Notes under the pieces: generated by a model | What the model saw: the letters and a program-made list of their open reading frames with translations, nothing else | What the model was told of the DNA's origin: nothing | Database searches by the model: none | Assembly (NCBI GenBank): GCA_003213115.1 | Contig: QCNU01000001.1 | Span: 496,001-560,000 of the forward strand | Source of the DNA: Pelagibacteraceae bacterium AG-426-L23 | GTDB lineage: Bacteria; Pseudomonadota; Alphaproteobacteria; Pelagibacterales; Pelagibacteraceae | Length of the DNA: 64,000 bases | Direction of reading: 5' to 3' | Program-made: the position numbers and the translations under genes | In this document: piece after piece, positions 16,867 through 25,155 of the stretch | Numbering within the stretch: position 1 is the stretch's first letter | Layout of the letters: each line of letters begins with the position of its first letter

Positions 16867-17190
16867 ATGAGCAATTTAGAAATTAAAGAAACAAATTTAA
16901 ATAAACTTATTGACAAATTAAGCAATTTGTCCGGCACTTATTCACAGTCTACAAGTGATAATGAAAAAATAAAAAAAGAAAAACAACAATTAGAAGGTGA
17001 AAAAAAAGATTTAGAAATTAAAAATCAAGAATTAATCAGAGAACACAAATATTTAAAAAGCAAACTGATGAAATTACAAGAAGAAGTTAATAAAAGGTCT
17101 GAACTTGAGGAAAAATTTAATCAAGATATTGAAGAGTTGAGCCAAGAAACTGAAAATTTGGTGGAAGAGATTGAAAAATGGCAAACATAA
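16867..17190 (+). CDS. Short coiled-coil protein upstream of zapA
   Basis: This 107-aa protein is almost entirely predicted coiled coil, with heptad-like Glu/Lys/Leu repeats from about residue 25 to 105. It resembles DUF4164/ZapB-like proteins found beside zapA in Alphaproteobacteria, but the match rests on position and composition. It overlaps zapA by 13 nt, which suggests translational coupling and a role in Z-ring organisation. Confidence 0.65.
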   Translation: MSNLEIKETNLNKLIDKLSNLSGTYSQSTSDNEKIKKEKQQLEGEKKDLEIKNQELIREHKYLKSKLMKLQEEVNKRSELEEKFNQDIEELSQETENLVEEIEKWQT

Positions 17191-17624
17191 ATGTTAAATT
17201 TAACAATAAAGATTACTTGCTGTCATGTGATGACGGACAAGAAGAATCTCTAAAAAAACTAACATTATTCTTAGATAAAAAATATTCTGAACTGAAAGAT
17301 AAACTAGGCAATATAGGTGAAAATAAACTTTTGTTAATAACTTCTATTCAGATTATTGATGAATATTTTGAATTAAAATCAAAAGTAAGTTTACAAAAAA
17401 ATAAACTTGATGATCTCTCAAAGAAGTTTCTTGAGCTTAAATCTTTGGCCATTAAGTATAAAGATAATAAGGAAGGGGAAATAGGAAAATTAAAAACTGA
17501 AATTGATAATTTCAAAAAAATGGTTGAAGAAAGTAATAATCTATATGAGTCCATGCTCGATAGGACTACCAAATCTCTTGAAAAGATAATTGAAAAAGCT
17601 GAATCTAAATCTCAAATTCAGTAA
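17178..17624 (+). CDS. zapA: Cell division protein ZapA
   Basis: The N-terminal ZapA domain NINVKFNNKDYLLSCDDGQEESLKKLTLFLDKKYSEL (2-40) is followed by a long coiled coil through residue 145, as in other 100-150-aa ZapA proteins. It crosslinks FtsZ filaments. The following cyclo-ligase gene begins on the base after its TAA, so the 6S RNA gene often found between these two genes is not here. Confidence 0.85.
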   Translation: MANINVKFNNKDYLLSCDDGQEESLKKLTLFLDKKYSELKDKLGNIGENKLLLITSIQIIDEYFELKSKVSLQKNKLDDLSKKFLELKSLAIKYKDNKEGEIGKLKTEIDNFKKMVEESNNLYESMLDRTTKSLEKIIEKAESKSQIQ

Positions 17625-18179
17625 ATGTTAACTAAAGAAAAAATTAGAAGAAAATTTTTACAAATAAGGAAAAAAAATTATTACGAAGTAAGTGAAAATT
17701 TTTTTGATCCTCTAATTATTCTACTTAATAAAAAGTTCAAAAATAAAAAATTTAATTTGTCTTTTTACTACCCAACAAACTATGAGGTAAACATCATAAA
17801 GTTGATAAAATTAGTTAGTAGTAAAAAGAATATTACAACTTTATTGCCGGTAACAAATTCAAAGAAAATGATGTCTTTTGTCAAATGGTCTTTTTTGGAT
17901 ACTCTAAAAGTTAATAAGTTCGGCATACTAGAACCGGCAAAAACAAAAAAAATTTTTATTCCTCATGTTTCACTAGTGCCGTTACTGGCTTACGATAAAA
18001 GAAAGTTTAGATTGGGATATGGTAAAGGTTATTATGATAAATTTTTTAACAAATATTTAAGACTAAATAAAAATATAATGACTATTGGAGTTGCATTTTC
18101 ATTTCAAAAATACCATAAACTGCCAACGTCAAACTTTGATGTTAAATTAGATTATATACTTACGGAAAAAGGTATTTAA
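17625..18179 (+). CDS. 5-formyltetrahydrofolate cyclo-ligase
   Basis: This 184-aa YgfA/MTHFS-family enzyme returns 5-formyl-THF to the active folate pool using ATP. The diagnostic C-terminal motif LVPLLAYDKRKFRLGYGKGYYDKF spans about 118-141. The N-terminus KEKIRRKFLQIRKK is typical. The gene order zapA-ygfA is conserved in Proteobacteria. It links to fhs, folP and ygfZ elsewhere in the window. Confidence 0.9.
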   Translation: MLTKEKIRRKFLQIRKKNYYEVSENFFDPLIILLNKKFKNKKFNLSFYYPTNYEVNIIKLIKLVSSKKNITTLLPVTNSKKMMSFVKWSFLDTLKVNKFGILEPAKTKKIFIPHVSLVPLLAYDKRKFRLGYGKGYYDKFFNKYLRLNKNIMTIGVAFSFQKYHKLPTSNFDVKLDYILTEKGI

Positions 18180-18183
18180 AAAT

Positions 18184-18993
18184 ATGAATATATTGATTTT
18201 AGGCGATGTTTGCGGCAGTGCAGGCGTTAAGGCAGTTACTGAGAGATTACCAAATTTAATATCACAAAAGAAAATAGATTTTACCATATTAAATGGAGAA
18301 AATGCTGCCGAAAATGGAAAAGGGTTAACAAAAAAAAATACTGAGGACTTTTTTAAGGCAGGCGCAGACGTGATCACGACAGGAAATCATGTCTGGGATC
18401 AAAAAGAAATAATTGAATTTATAGAAACTGAAAAAAGATTATTAAGGCCTGACAATTTAACAAAAGGTTCTCCAGGAAAAGGTTATGGAATTTTTCAATC
18501 AAAAAATAACAAAAAAGTGGCAGTTATTAATTTAATGGGAAATGTATTTATGAGAAAGTGTGAAGATGCTTTTAAAGCAGCAAAAAAATTTATTGAAACT
18601 TTAAGATTAAAAAAAGAGGCAGATTTTATAATTGTTGATATGCATGGGGAGATTACTAGCGAAAAAATGGCAATGGGATATTTATTTGATGGTAAGGTAA
18701 CTACAATTGTTGGAACTCATACACATGTTCCAACTTCAGATCATAGGGTTATGGAAAAAGGCACAGCCTATCAAACAGATTTAGGTATGTGTGGAGTTTA
18801 TGAATCTGTAATTGGCATGAATAGAGAAAATTCTTTAAAAAGATTTTTAAAAGATCCTTCAGGAGATCAACATTTTCCAGCAACTGGAGAAGCAACCCTG
18901 TGTGGTTTAATGGTTGAAGCAGATGATAAAACTGGTTTAGCCAAAAAAGTTGAGCCCATTATTTTAGGCGGCTCCTTACAACAAAGAGTATAA
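18184..18993 (+). CDS. ymdB: YmdB-family metallophosphoesterase
   Basis: This 269-aa dinuclear metal phosphoesterase has GDVCGSAG (7-14), NGENAAENG (37-45), GNHVWDQKE (66-74), DMHGEITSEK and GTHTHVPTSD, which together supply the metal ligands. Bacillus YmdB hydrolyses 2',3'-cyclic nucleotides; the substrate here is unproven. It sits in the conserved alphaproteobacterial order ygfA-ymdB-yebC-ruvC, 4 nt after ygfA. Confidence 0.92.
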   Translation: MNILILGDVCGSAGVKAVTERLPNLISQKKIDFTILNGENAAENGKGLTKKNTEDFFKAGADVITTGNHVWDQKEIIEFIETEKRLLRPDNLTKGSPGKGYGIFQSKNNKKVAVINLMGNVFMRKCEDAFKAAKKFIETLRLKKEADFIIVDMHGEITSEKMAMGYLFDGKVTTIVGTHTHVPTSDHRVMEKGTAYQTDLGMCGVYESVIGMNRENSLKRFLKDPSGDQHFPATGEATLCGLMVEADDKTGLAKKVEPIILGGSLQQRV

Positions 18994-18996
18994 TAA

Positions 18997-19728
18997 ATGG
19001 CAGGACATTCACATTGGGCAGGTATTAAACATAAAAAAGGCAGACAAGATAAAGAGAGATCCAGAATTTTTTCAAAACTATCTAGAGAAATAACTGTAGC
19101 AGCAAAATTAGGCGCCAAAGATCCAAATACAAATCCAAGGTTAAGATCGGCCATTCAAACTGCAAAACAATTTAACATGCCAAAAGACAATATAAGCAGA
19201 GCGATCAAAAAATCAGAGATGAATTTAAGTAATAATTATGAAAATTTGAGATATGAGGGTTTTGGTCCTTATAATGTAGCCTTTATTATAGAAACTTTAA
19301 CTGATAATAAAAATAGATCTGCAGGTGGCATCAGAGCAATTTTACAAAAAAATGGTGGCAGATTGGGAGAAACTGGTTCAACCTCACACTTATTTTACTC
19401 TTGTGGAGTATTACATTTAAAAAAGGATACTTTTTCAGATGAAAAAATTTTAGAAATAGCTATCAATGCGGGTGCAAAAGATTGTCAAAGTGGTGATAAG
19501 TTACATGAGATTTTGTCAGAAAAAGAGGACTTTTATAAAGTTAAAAATGCAATTGAAAAGATTTCAGGTAACTTTATTTATTCTGGTATAGAATGGAGAT
19601 CACATGTCAATTTGGAATTATCAAAAGATCAACAAAAAAAAATTGTTGAGATTATAGAAAGCTTAGATGAACTTGATGATGTTCAAAAAATATTTATTAA
19701 CGTCAATATTGAATTAGATAGTTTATGA
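18997..19728 (+). CDS. yebC: YebC/PmpR family protein
   Basis: The protein is 243 aa and begins MAGHSHWAGIKHKKGRQDKERSRIFSKLSREI, close to the family consensus (usually MAGHSKW). Three domains are expected, with the central NPRLRSAIQTAKQFNMPKDNISRAI intact. Homologues are described as transcription regulators and, more recently, as ribosome-associated factors that relieve stalling at proline runs. The stop overlaps the ruvC start by 4 nt. Confidence 0.95.
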   Translation: MAGHSHWAGIKHKKGRQDKERSRIFSKLSREITVAAKLGAKDPNTNPRLRSAIQTAKQFNMPKDNISRAIKKSEMNLSNNYENLRYEGFGPYNVAFIIETLTDNKNRSAGGIRAILQKNGGRLGETGSTSHLFYSCGVLHLKKDTFSDEKILEIAINAGAKDCQSGDKLHEILSEKEDFYKVKNAIEKISGNFIYSGIEWRSHVNLELSKDQQKKIVEIIESLDELDDVQKIFINVNIELDSL

Positions 19729-20219
19729 GAATAATTGGTATAGATCCTGGTTTAAATGGTGCAATAGCAGTTCTACAAAATAATAAAGTTATCGAAATAC
19801 ACGATATTCCAGTTATGACTGATGGAAAAAAAAATAAGCGACAACTAAATAGCGCTCAACTTGTTAAACTACTAAAAGACAATTTTCAGGATGAGACAGA
19901 TACAGTGGTTATAGTAGAGCAAGTTAATGCAATGCCAGGACAAGGAGTAACAAGTATGTTTAATTTTGGCCAAACTTTTGGGGCAATAAAAGGTATATGT
20001 GCAGCTCTGAATTTACCAATTTTTTTCGTTCGTCCAGCAAAATGGAAAAAGCATTTTGATTTAATAAATTCCTCAAAAGACGCAAGTAGGACGAAAGCCA
20101 TAGAAATGTATCCATCAATTTCAGATCAATTATCTAAAAAAAAAGATGTCAACAAGTCAGATGCTATACTAATAGCAAGATTTTATAGTGAGACCAGGTT
20201 TAAAGAAGACCTAAAATAA
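19725..20219 (+). CDS. ruvC: Holliday junction endonuclease RuvC
   Basis: RuvC (164 aa) resolves Holliday junctions as a dimer. The RNase H-like fold carries catalytic acids D7 in GIDPGLNGA, E65 in VEQVNAMPGQG and D146 in NKSDAILIA. Length is normal. In most Alphaproteobacteria ruvA and ruvB follow; here the next gene is tolQ after a 70-nt gap, so the branch-migration helicase must be encoded elsewhere or be absent. Confidence 0.93.
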   Translation: MRIIGIDPGLNGAIAVLQNNKVIEIHDIPVMTDGKKNKRQLNSAQLVKLLKDNFQDETDTVVIVEQVNAMPGQGVTSMFNFGQTFGAIKGICAALNLPIFFVRPAKWKKHFDLINSSKDASRTKAIEMYPSISDQLSKKKDVNKSDAILIARFYSETRFKEDLK

Positions 20220-20250
20220 AGCAAATTTAAAAAAAAATTAACATTAAAAC

Positions 20251-20266
20251 TGTCAAATTCATGACA
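20251..20266. promoter_or_regulatory. TGTCA-N6-TGACA dyad upstream of tolQ
   Basis: Two perfect 5-base arms lie 24 nt before the tolQ ATG, in the 70-nt gap that replaces ruvAB. Position suits an operator or part of a promoter for the tol operon. The arms are short, so chance cannot be excluded. Confidence 0.25.
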
Positions 20267-20289
20267 CATTCTAAAAGTAATGATCCAAA

Positions 20290-20970
20290 ATGGAACAAGA
20301 AATTGCATCACAAGTAGTCGGTTTAGGAGGAGCTAGCGATTTTTCACTATGGCAACTCTTTTTAAGAGCAGACTTTGTTGTCAAGTCAGTAATAATCATT
20401 CTTATTGCCAGTTCAATATATTCCTGGGCATTAATTTTTGATAAATATAGACTGTTTAAAAAAATTAATGCTTCCTCAGCTGATTTTGAAAATAAATTTT
20501 GGAAGTCGAAATCTGCAGAAAGTTTTAGTAAAACACTTCCTGTTAAAACAGAGGATCCTATTACTTTAATTTTCCAATCAGCAATGATTGAAGTTACAAA
20601 AACAAGATCAAAATCATCTGCGGTTCAAGCAGCTAGAGTTGAGAGGGTTTTAGAAATTTCTACAGATAATCAAATAAAAAATATTGAAAAACATTTTACT
20701 TTTTTAGCAACCGTAGGTGCAACAGCCCCATTCATTGGCTTGTTTGGAACGGTCTGGGGAATAATGAATTCTTTCCAATCAATTGCTATATCTCGAAATA
20801 CAAGTTTAGCTATTGTTGCGCCTGGTATAGCTGAAGCATTATTTGCAACAGCGTTAGGTTTGTTAGCAGCGATACCAGCTGTAATCGCTTATAATAAATT
20901 TAACAGTGATTCAAAAAGATACATAGCAAGAATAGATAATTTTTGTAAAAGATTTTTATCGATAATGTAA
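20290..20970 (+). CDS. tolQ: Tol-Pal system protein TolQ
   Basis: TolQ (226 aa) is the inner-membrane MotA/ExbB-type motor subunit that with TolR uses the proton gradient. Three membrane segments are visible: about 24-45, a long one in FLATVGATAPFIGLFGTVWGIMNSF (about 138-162) and another in IAEALFATALGLLAAIPAVIAYN. TolQ-TolR-TolA transmit force to TolB-Pal during outer-membrane constriction. It is the first gene of tolQRAB-pal-cpoB, with a 3-nt gap to tolR. Confidence 0.97.
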   Translation: MEQEIASQVVGLGGASDFSLWQLFLRADFVVKSVIIILIASSIYSWALIFDKYRLFKKINASSADFENKFWKSKSAESFSKTLPVKTEDPITLIFQSAMIEVTKTRSKSSAVQAARVERVLEISTDNQIKNIEKHFTFLATVGATAPFIGLFGTVWGIMNSFQSIAISRNTSLAIVAPGIAEALFATALGLLAAIPAVIAYNKFNSDSKRYIARIDNFCKRFLSIM

Positions 20971-20973
20971 TTT

Positions 20974-21384
20974 ATGGCATTTAAAATTAATCGTAAAAAC
21001 GAACCAATGAGCGAAATCAACGTAACACCTTTCGTTGATGTAATGTTAGTTCTATTAATTATTTTTATGGTTACAGCACCTTTACTAACCGTTGGAGTAC
21101 AAGTAGATTTACCCGAGTCATCTGCTGACTCGCTACCAGATGATCAAGAGCCTTTGACAATAAGTATAAATTCAAAAGGAGAAATATTTATACAAGAACA
21201 TCAAGTTCAATTTAAAAAAATTGTTCCTAAATTACTCGCTATAGCAAAAAATAGGACCGACACTCGAATTTACGTTAGGGGCGATAAGACGATAAATTAT
21301 GGTAGAGTTTTAGAAATAATGGGCACCTTATCGGGCGCTGGTTTTTCTAAAGTTGCATTAATATCGGAACCTTACAAAAGTTAA
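20974..21384 (+). CDS. tolR: Tol-Pal system protein TolR
   Basis: This 136-aa ExbD/TolR protein has a single membrane helix (about 20-40) carrying the proton-binding Asp at residue 22 in TPFVDVMLVLLIIFMVTAP. A periplasmic domain with GDKTINYGRVLEIMG follows. Start, length and gene order are standard. The 7-nt gap to tolA indicates one transcript. Confidence 0.97.
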   Translation: MAFKINRKNEPMSEINVTPFVDVMLVLLIIFMVTAPLLTVGVQVDLPESSADSLPDDQEPLTISINSKGEIFIQEHQVQFKKIVPKLLAIAKNRTDTRIYVRGDKTINYGRVLEIMGTLSGAGFSKVALISEPYKS

Positions 21385-21391
21385 ATGTTAA

Positions 21392-22198
21392 ATGATAAAA
21401 AGTTTAATTTATTCAATTTCATTTCATACCTTAATCATTTTATTAACCATTTTAAGTCTCCCGTTCATGTTAAGAGAACCGATTGATTTACCTCCTATAG
21501 TTTCAGTAGAGCTAATTGAAATTACAGACAAGACGAGTATTCCTTTTGCTCCAAAAGCAAGAAAGGTAATTGAGAAAGTTAAAAAAGAGGAAAAAAGAGT
21601 TGTTTCAGAACAGGCACCTCCCTCAATTAAAGAAAAAGAAAAATTAGATAGAATTCCTATGCCAGATGAGAATAAAGAAAAACAAAAAAGGGTTGAAAAA
21701 AAGCAAAATCCAGAGGAGGTCAAGCCAGAAATAAGACAGTCCTCTGAATTTGAGAAAAAAGAAATTATAGATACAAATGAAATAGCAGCTTTAATTGACA
21801 AAGCTAAAGAAGAACAAGCTTTGACTGAAAAAGATTCTAGCAAAGTTACACAAAGCAGCGTAAAAAATTCTTTTGCAACAGGACTTACTCTTTCTCAAGA
21901 GGACGCACTAAGAGCTCAGATTTTTGGTTGTTGGAGTGTTCCACTTGGTCTACCATATGATGAGAATCTTTTAGTAAGAATAAAACTAAAATTAAAAAAA
22001 GATGGAACTATTTTGAAATCAGAAATATTAGATCATGAAAGAATGAATACACCTGGACAGAAATTTTATAAAATACTAGCTGAAAGTGCTTTACGCGCAG
22101 TAAGACTTTGCCAACCACTTAAAGTTCCGCCAACTGGCTATGAAAAATGGAAGGAAATGCAGTTAAATTTTGATCCAACAGAAATGCTTCAGGGTTAA
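21392..22198 (+). CDS. tolA: Tol-Pal system protein TolA
   Basis: The 268-aa protein has an N-terminal membrane anchor (about 5-27), a charged Lys/Glu/Pro-rich region (about 45-150) that should span the periplasm, and a C-terminal domain with DALRAQIFGCWSVPLGLPYDENLLVRIKLKLKKDG and ESALRAVRLCQPLKVP. The two cysteines in the C-terminal domain (CWSVP, CQPLKVP) could form a disulfide. The spacer is shorter than in E. coli TolA (421 aa), as usual for Alphaproteobacteria. Confidence 0.92.
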   Translation: MIKSLIYSISFHTLIILLTILSLPFMLREPIDLPPIVSVELIEITDKTSIPFAPKARKVIEKVKKEEKRVVSEQAPPSIKEKEKLDRIPMPDENKEKQKRVEKKQNPEEVKPEIRQSSEFEKKEIIDTNEIAALIDKAKEEQALTEKDSSKVTQSSVKNSFATGLTLSQEDALRAQIFGCWSVPLGLPYDENLLVRIKLKLKKDGTILKSEILDHERMNTPGQKFYKILAESALRAVRLCQPLKVPPTGYEKWKEMQLNFDPTEMLQG

Positions 22199-22201
22199 CT
22201 T

Positions 22202-23539
22202 ATGATTAGAACAATACTAATTTTATTATTTTTTTTACTCCAAACTAATAAAGTTTTTAGTTTAATTGAGGTAGATATTACTAGAGGAAACCTTGATCCC
22301 TTACCAATAGCTGTTTCTCCGCTTCATGTAGATCCTAACTCTAAGACGAGTTCCAACATAAAAGTAAAAGAATTAGGTGAAAAAATTTCTGAAATTGTAG
22401 AGAAAAATTTTAAGTCTACAGGCCTCTTTAATCCTTTAAAAAAAGACGCGTTTGTTCAAAAACCTGACATTGCGCATTTAAAACCAAGATTTGAGGATTG
22501 GAGATTAATTAAAGCTCAAGCATTAGTAACTGGAAAACTATTAGTGAAAGATGAAAAATTAAAAATTGAATTTAGACTTTGGGACTTAACAGCTTCAAAA
22601 GAAATGGTTGCTCTAGCTTTTACAACAACCCCATCAAATTGGAGAAGGGTAGCACATATTATTTCAGATAAAATCTACGAAAGACTTACAGGAGAAGAAG
22701 GTTATTTTGATACTAGAATAATATATGTTTCGGAGGCAGGACCAAAAAATAACAGAATAAAAAAACTTGCTATTATGGATCAGGATGGCGCAAAGACTAA
22801 ATACTTAACTTTAGGTAATGAACTTGTTTTAACCCCAAGATTTAATCCTACAAATCAATTAGTTACTTACTTATCTTATTTTAGAAATTTACCTAGAGTT
22901 TATTTATTAGACATAGAAACTGGAGTTCAAGAAGTTGTTGGAAATTTTCCAGGTATGACTTTTGCACCAAGATTTTCTCCAGATGGAAAGAAAATTATTA
23001 TGAGCTTTGCAAAAGATGGAAATTCTGACATTTACACAATGGATTTAGAGACTAGAGTTGTAGAAAGAATAACTGACGATACTTCAATAGATACATCACC
23101 TTCTTATTCTCCAGATGGAAAATATATTTGTTTTAACTCTGACAGGAGTGGCTTACAGCAAATCTATGTAATGAAAAGTGATGGAAGCGATGTAAAGCGA
23201 ATAACTTTTGGAAAAGGTTTATACGGGACACCCGTGTGGTCACCAAGAGGAGATTTAATAGCATTTACTAAAGTTAGAAAAGGCAGATTTTATATCGGTG
23301 TTATGAGGTCAGATGGAACTGGCGAAAGATTGTTAACTGAAAATTATTATCAAGAAGCACCCTCTTGGTCCCCTAATGGAAGAGTTTTAATATTTTACAG
23401 AGAGACCAAATCCAATAGCAAAGGAGAGGGTCATTCTGCAAAATTATGGTCTATTGATATCACTGGTTATAATGAAAGGAAAATTAAGACAGAAACCGAT
23501 GCTTCAGACCCATCATGGTCTTCATTGCTATCAAAGTGA
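22202..23539 (+). CDS. tolB: Tol-Pal system beta-propeller TolB
   Basis: This 445-aa periplasmic protein has a signal peptide ([20 protein letters not shown]), an N-terminal alpha/beta domain and a six-bladed propeller. WD40-like/TolB repeats with the pattern [29 protein letters not shown] and [13 protein letters not shown] are clear. It binds Pal at the outer membrane. The 3-nt gap to tolA shows operon membership, and an 81-nt gap before pal carries a possible separate promoter. Confidence 0.97.
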   Translation: MIRTILILLFFLLQTNKVFSLIEVDITRGNLDPLPIAVSPLHVDPNSKTSSNIKVKELGEKISEIVEKNFKSTGLFNPLKKDAFVQKPDIAHLKPRFEDWRLIKAQALVTGKLLVKDEKLKIEFRLWDLTASKEMVALAFTTTPSNWRRVAHIISDKIYERLTGEEGYFDTRIIYVSEAGPKNNRIKKLAIMDQDGAKTKYLTLGNELVLTPRFNPTNQLVTYLSYFRNLPRVYLLDIETGVQEVVGNFPGMTFAPRFSPDGKKIIMSFAKDGNSDIYTMDLETRVVERITDDTSIDTSPSYSPDGKYICFNSDRSGLQQIYVMKSDGSDVKRITFGKGLYGTPVWSPRGDLIAFTKVRKGRFYIGVMRSDGTGERLLTENYYQEAPSWSPNGRVLIFYRETKSNSKGEGHSAKLWSIDITGYNERKIKTETDASDPSWSSLLSK

Positions 23540-23562
23540 GGTATTTATTATGTAATTTTAAC

Positions 23563-23591
23563 TTGAATAATCTTCGATAATTTGTTTTATT
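23563..23591 (+). promoter_or_regulatory. Candidate promoter for pal
   Basis: TTGAAT, a 17-nt spacer and TTTATT precede pal in the largest gap within the tol cluster. A start about 30 nt before the ATG would include the Shine-Dalgarno AAGGGGA. An extra internal promoter would fit the high demand for Pal. Assigned by pattern only. Confidence 0.4.
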
Positions 23592-23620
23592 CCAACAACT
23601 TTAAACCTTAAGGGGAAATT

Positions 23621-24097
23621 ATGATATTAAACAAGAATTTAAAAAGTATACTAATAGTTATTTTCGCGACATTAGCCCTGAACGCTTGTGCGGCTAAGAA
23701 GAAGTCAGGTGACATGTCTGGCGACGTTTATACTGGAAAGGCTACAATTAAATATTTAGCTTCTGGTGTTCCTGACAGAGTGTTTTTTGCAACTAATAAA
23801 TCAAACTTAACAACAGCTGCAAGAGAGACTTTAAGAAAACAAGCAAAATTTTTAAGAAAGAATAAAAGTCTGAATGTTACTGTAGAAGGTCATGCAGATG
23901 AAAGAGGTACTAGAGAATATAACTTAGCGCTTGGCGAAAGAAGAGCTAATGCAGCTAAAGATTATTTAATGACTTACGGTATTTCTGGAAAAAGAATCTC
24001 TGTTATAAGTTACGGTAAAGAAAAGCCTGTTAACACAGCTTCTACACCTTTAGCTTGGTCTCAAAATAGAAGATCAGTAACGGTAAAAGTAAATTAA
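23621..24097 (+). CDS. pal: Peptidoglycan-associated lipoprotein Pal
   Basis: The 158-aa precursor has a lipobox ALNAC with the lipidated cysteine at C23, a short linker, and an OmpA-like peptidoglycan-binding domain ending GERRANAAKDYLMTYGISGKRISVISYGKEKP. GHADERGTREYNLALGERRA contains the Asp and Arg that bind diaminopimelate. It anchors the outer membrane to the wall and partners TolB. A strong hairpin terminator follows. Confidence 0.97.
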   Translation: MILNKNLKSILIVIFATLALNACAAKKKSGDMSGDVYTGKATIKYLASGVPDRVFFATNKSNLTTAARETLRKQAKFLRKNKSLNVTVEGHADERGTREYNLALGERRANAAKDYLMTYGISGKRISVISYGKEKPVNTASTPLAWSQNRRSVTVKVN

Positions 24098-24120
24098 TAT
24101 TATAATTATTAAAGAAATAA

Positions 24121-24152
24121 GACCCTTCGGTAAAACGAAGGGTCTTTTTTTT
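24121..24152 (+). terminator. Rho-independent terminator after pal
   Basis: GACCCTTCG and CGAAGGGTC form a perfect 9-bp stem around a 6-nt GTAAAA loop, followed by eight T residues. It is one of only two clear intrinsic terminators found in the window. It probably sets Pal apart from the cpoB-tilS genes, allowing partial read-through. Confidence 0.93.
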
Positions 24153-24183
24153 GCCATTTTGTATAATTACAAAAAGAATAGCG

Positions 24184-25155
24184 ATGAACATTTTTAAATA
24201 TATTTATAAAAAAGTTTTCTTAGTAATTTTTACATTAACCTTAATTACAACTAGTAACTCCCTTGCAACAGAAGAAAAAGTTAAAGATATAGCAGATCAA
24301 ATAGCAATTATTGCTGAGGATTTAAAAACTTTAGAAAAAGCAGTTTATAAAAGTTCAGATATCACTTCGAGCACCTCTACAAATAGTCTTAACGAAGATA
24401 TTTTAACTAAGCATTTATTAAAACTTAATGAAATAGAATCTCAATTTAGAGATCTAACTAATAGATTTGAAGAAGTTAATTTTAAGTTAGACAAACTATC
24501 AAGTCGAGTTACAAAAATTCAATCAGATGCTCAACTTAGATTTAGAGATTTAGAGACAGGACAAACAACTTCAAACATAAGTGAAAATAAAATTTCTAAA
24601 AAAACAAAAGCTAGTTTACCTGGAACAGATAAGCCACAAGATTTTGGTGCCGCTCCAGGATATCAAACTTCAAGTTTGCCTCAAACTCAGGAGACTCAAT
24701 CTATAGAAACAGCAGGAACAGTCATAACCCAAGAGGCTGAAAAAAAAGATTCACTACTACCGAACAAACCGCCAAAAGAACAATATGATTTTGCAGTTAG
24801 CTTTATGAAAATTGGTGACTATGAAACTGCAGAATATGCATTAAAAGAATTCATAGATAAAAATAAAGATCATGAATTAGCAGGTAGTGCTCAATATTGG
24901 TACGGTGAAACTTTTAGAATTAGACAACTCTACTCTGACGCCGCAACAGCATATTTAGATGGATATCAAAATTATCCAAAAAGTAAAAAAGCTCCAGACA
25001 ATCTTTTAAAACTTGGTATCACCATGGTTCAACTTGGTGAAAAAGATCAAGGTTGCTCAATGATTACAGGGATAAAAAAACAATATCCAAAAGCAAGCAA
25101 GTCTGTGTTACAAAAAGCTCAGTATGAGCAAAAAAAATTCAAATGTGCTAGTTAG
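24184..25155 (+). CDS. cpoB: Cell division coordinator CpoB (YbgF)
   Basis: This periplasmic TPR protein links Tol-Pal to peptidoglycan synthesis. The track starts at TTG 24151, which lies in the T-run of the pal terminator; ATG at 24184 gives a proper signal peptide (MNIFKYIYKKVFLVIFTLTLITTSNSLA) and 323 aa. A coiled-coil region with ITKIQSDAQLRFRDLE follows, then a low-complexity linker, then TPR repeats from YDFAVSFMKIGDYETAEYALKEFI. The 3' end overlaps the tilS start by 32 nt. Confidence 0.88.
   Translation: MNIFKYIYKKVFLVIFTLTLITTSNSLATEEKVKDIADQIAIIAEDLKTLEKAVYKSSDITSSTSTNSLNEDILTKHLLKLNEIESQFRDLTNRFEEVNFKLDKLSSRVTKIQSDAQLRFRDLETGQTTSNISENKISKKTKASLPGTDKPQDFGAAPGYQTSSLPQTQETQSIETAGTVITQEAEKKDSLLPNKPPKEQYDFAVSFMKIGDYETAEYALKEFIDKNKDHELAGSAQYWYGETFRIRQLYSDAATAYLDGYQNYPKSKKAPDNLLKLGITMVQLGEKDQGCSMITGIKKQYPKASKSVLQKAQYEQKKFKCAS

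Noticed and set aside
24151-24183. TTG start of cpoB given by the ORF track
   Set aside because: It lies in the T tract of the pal terminator and would put 11 residues before a normal signal peptide; ATG 24184 is preferred.
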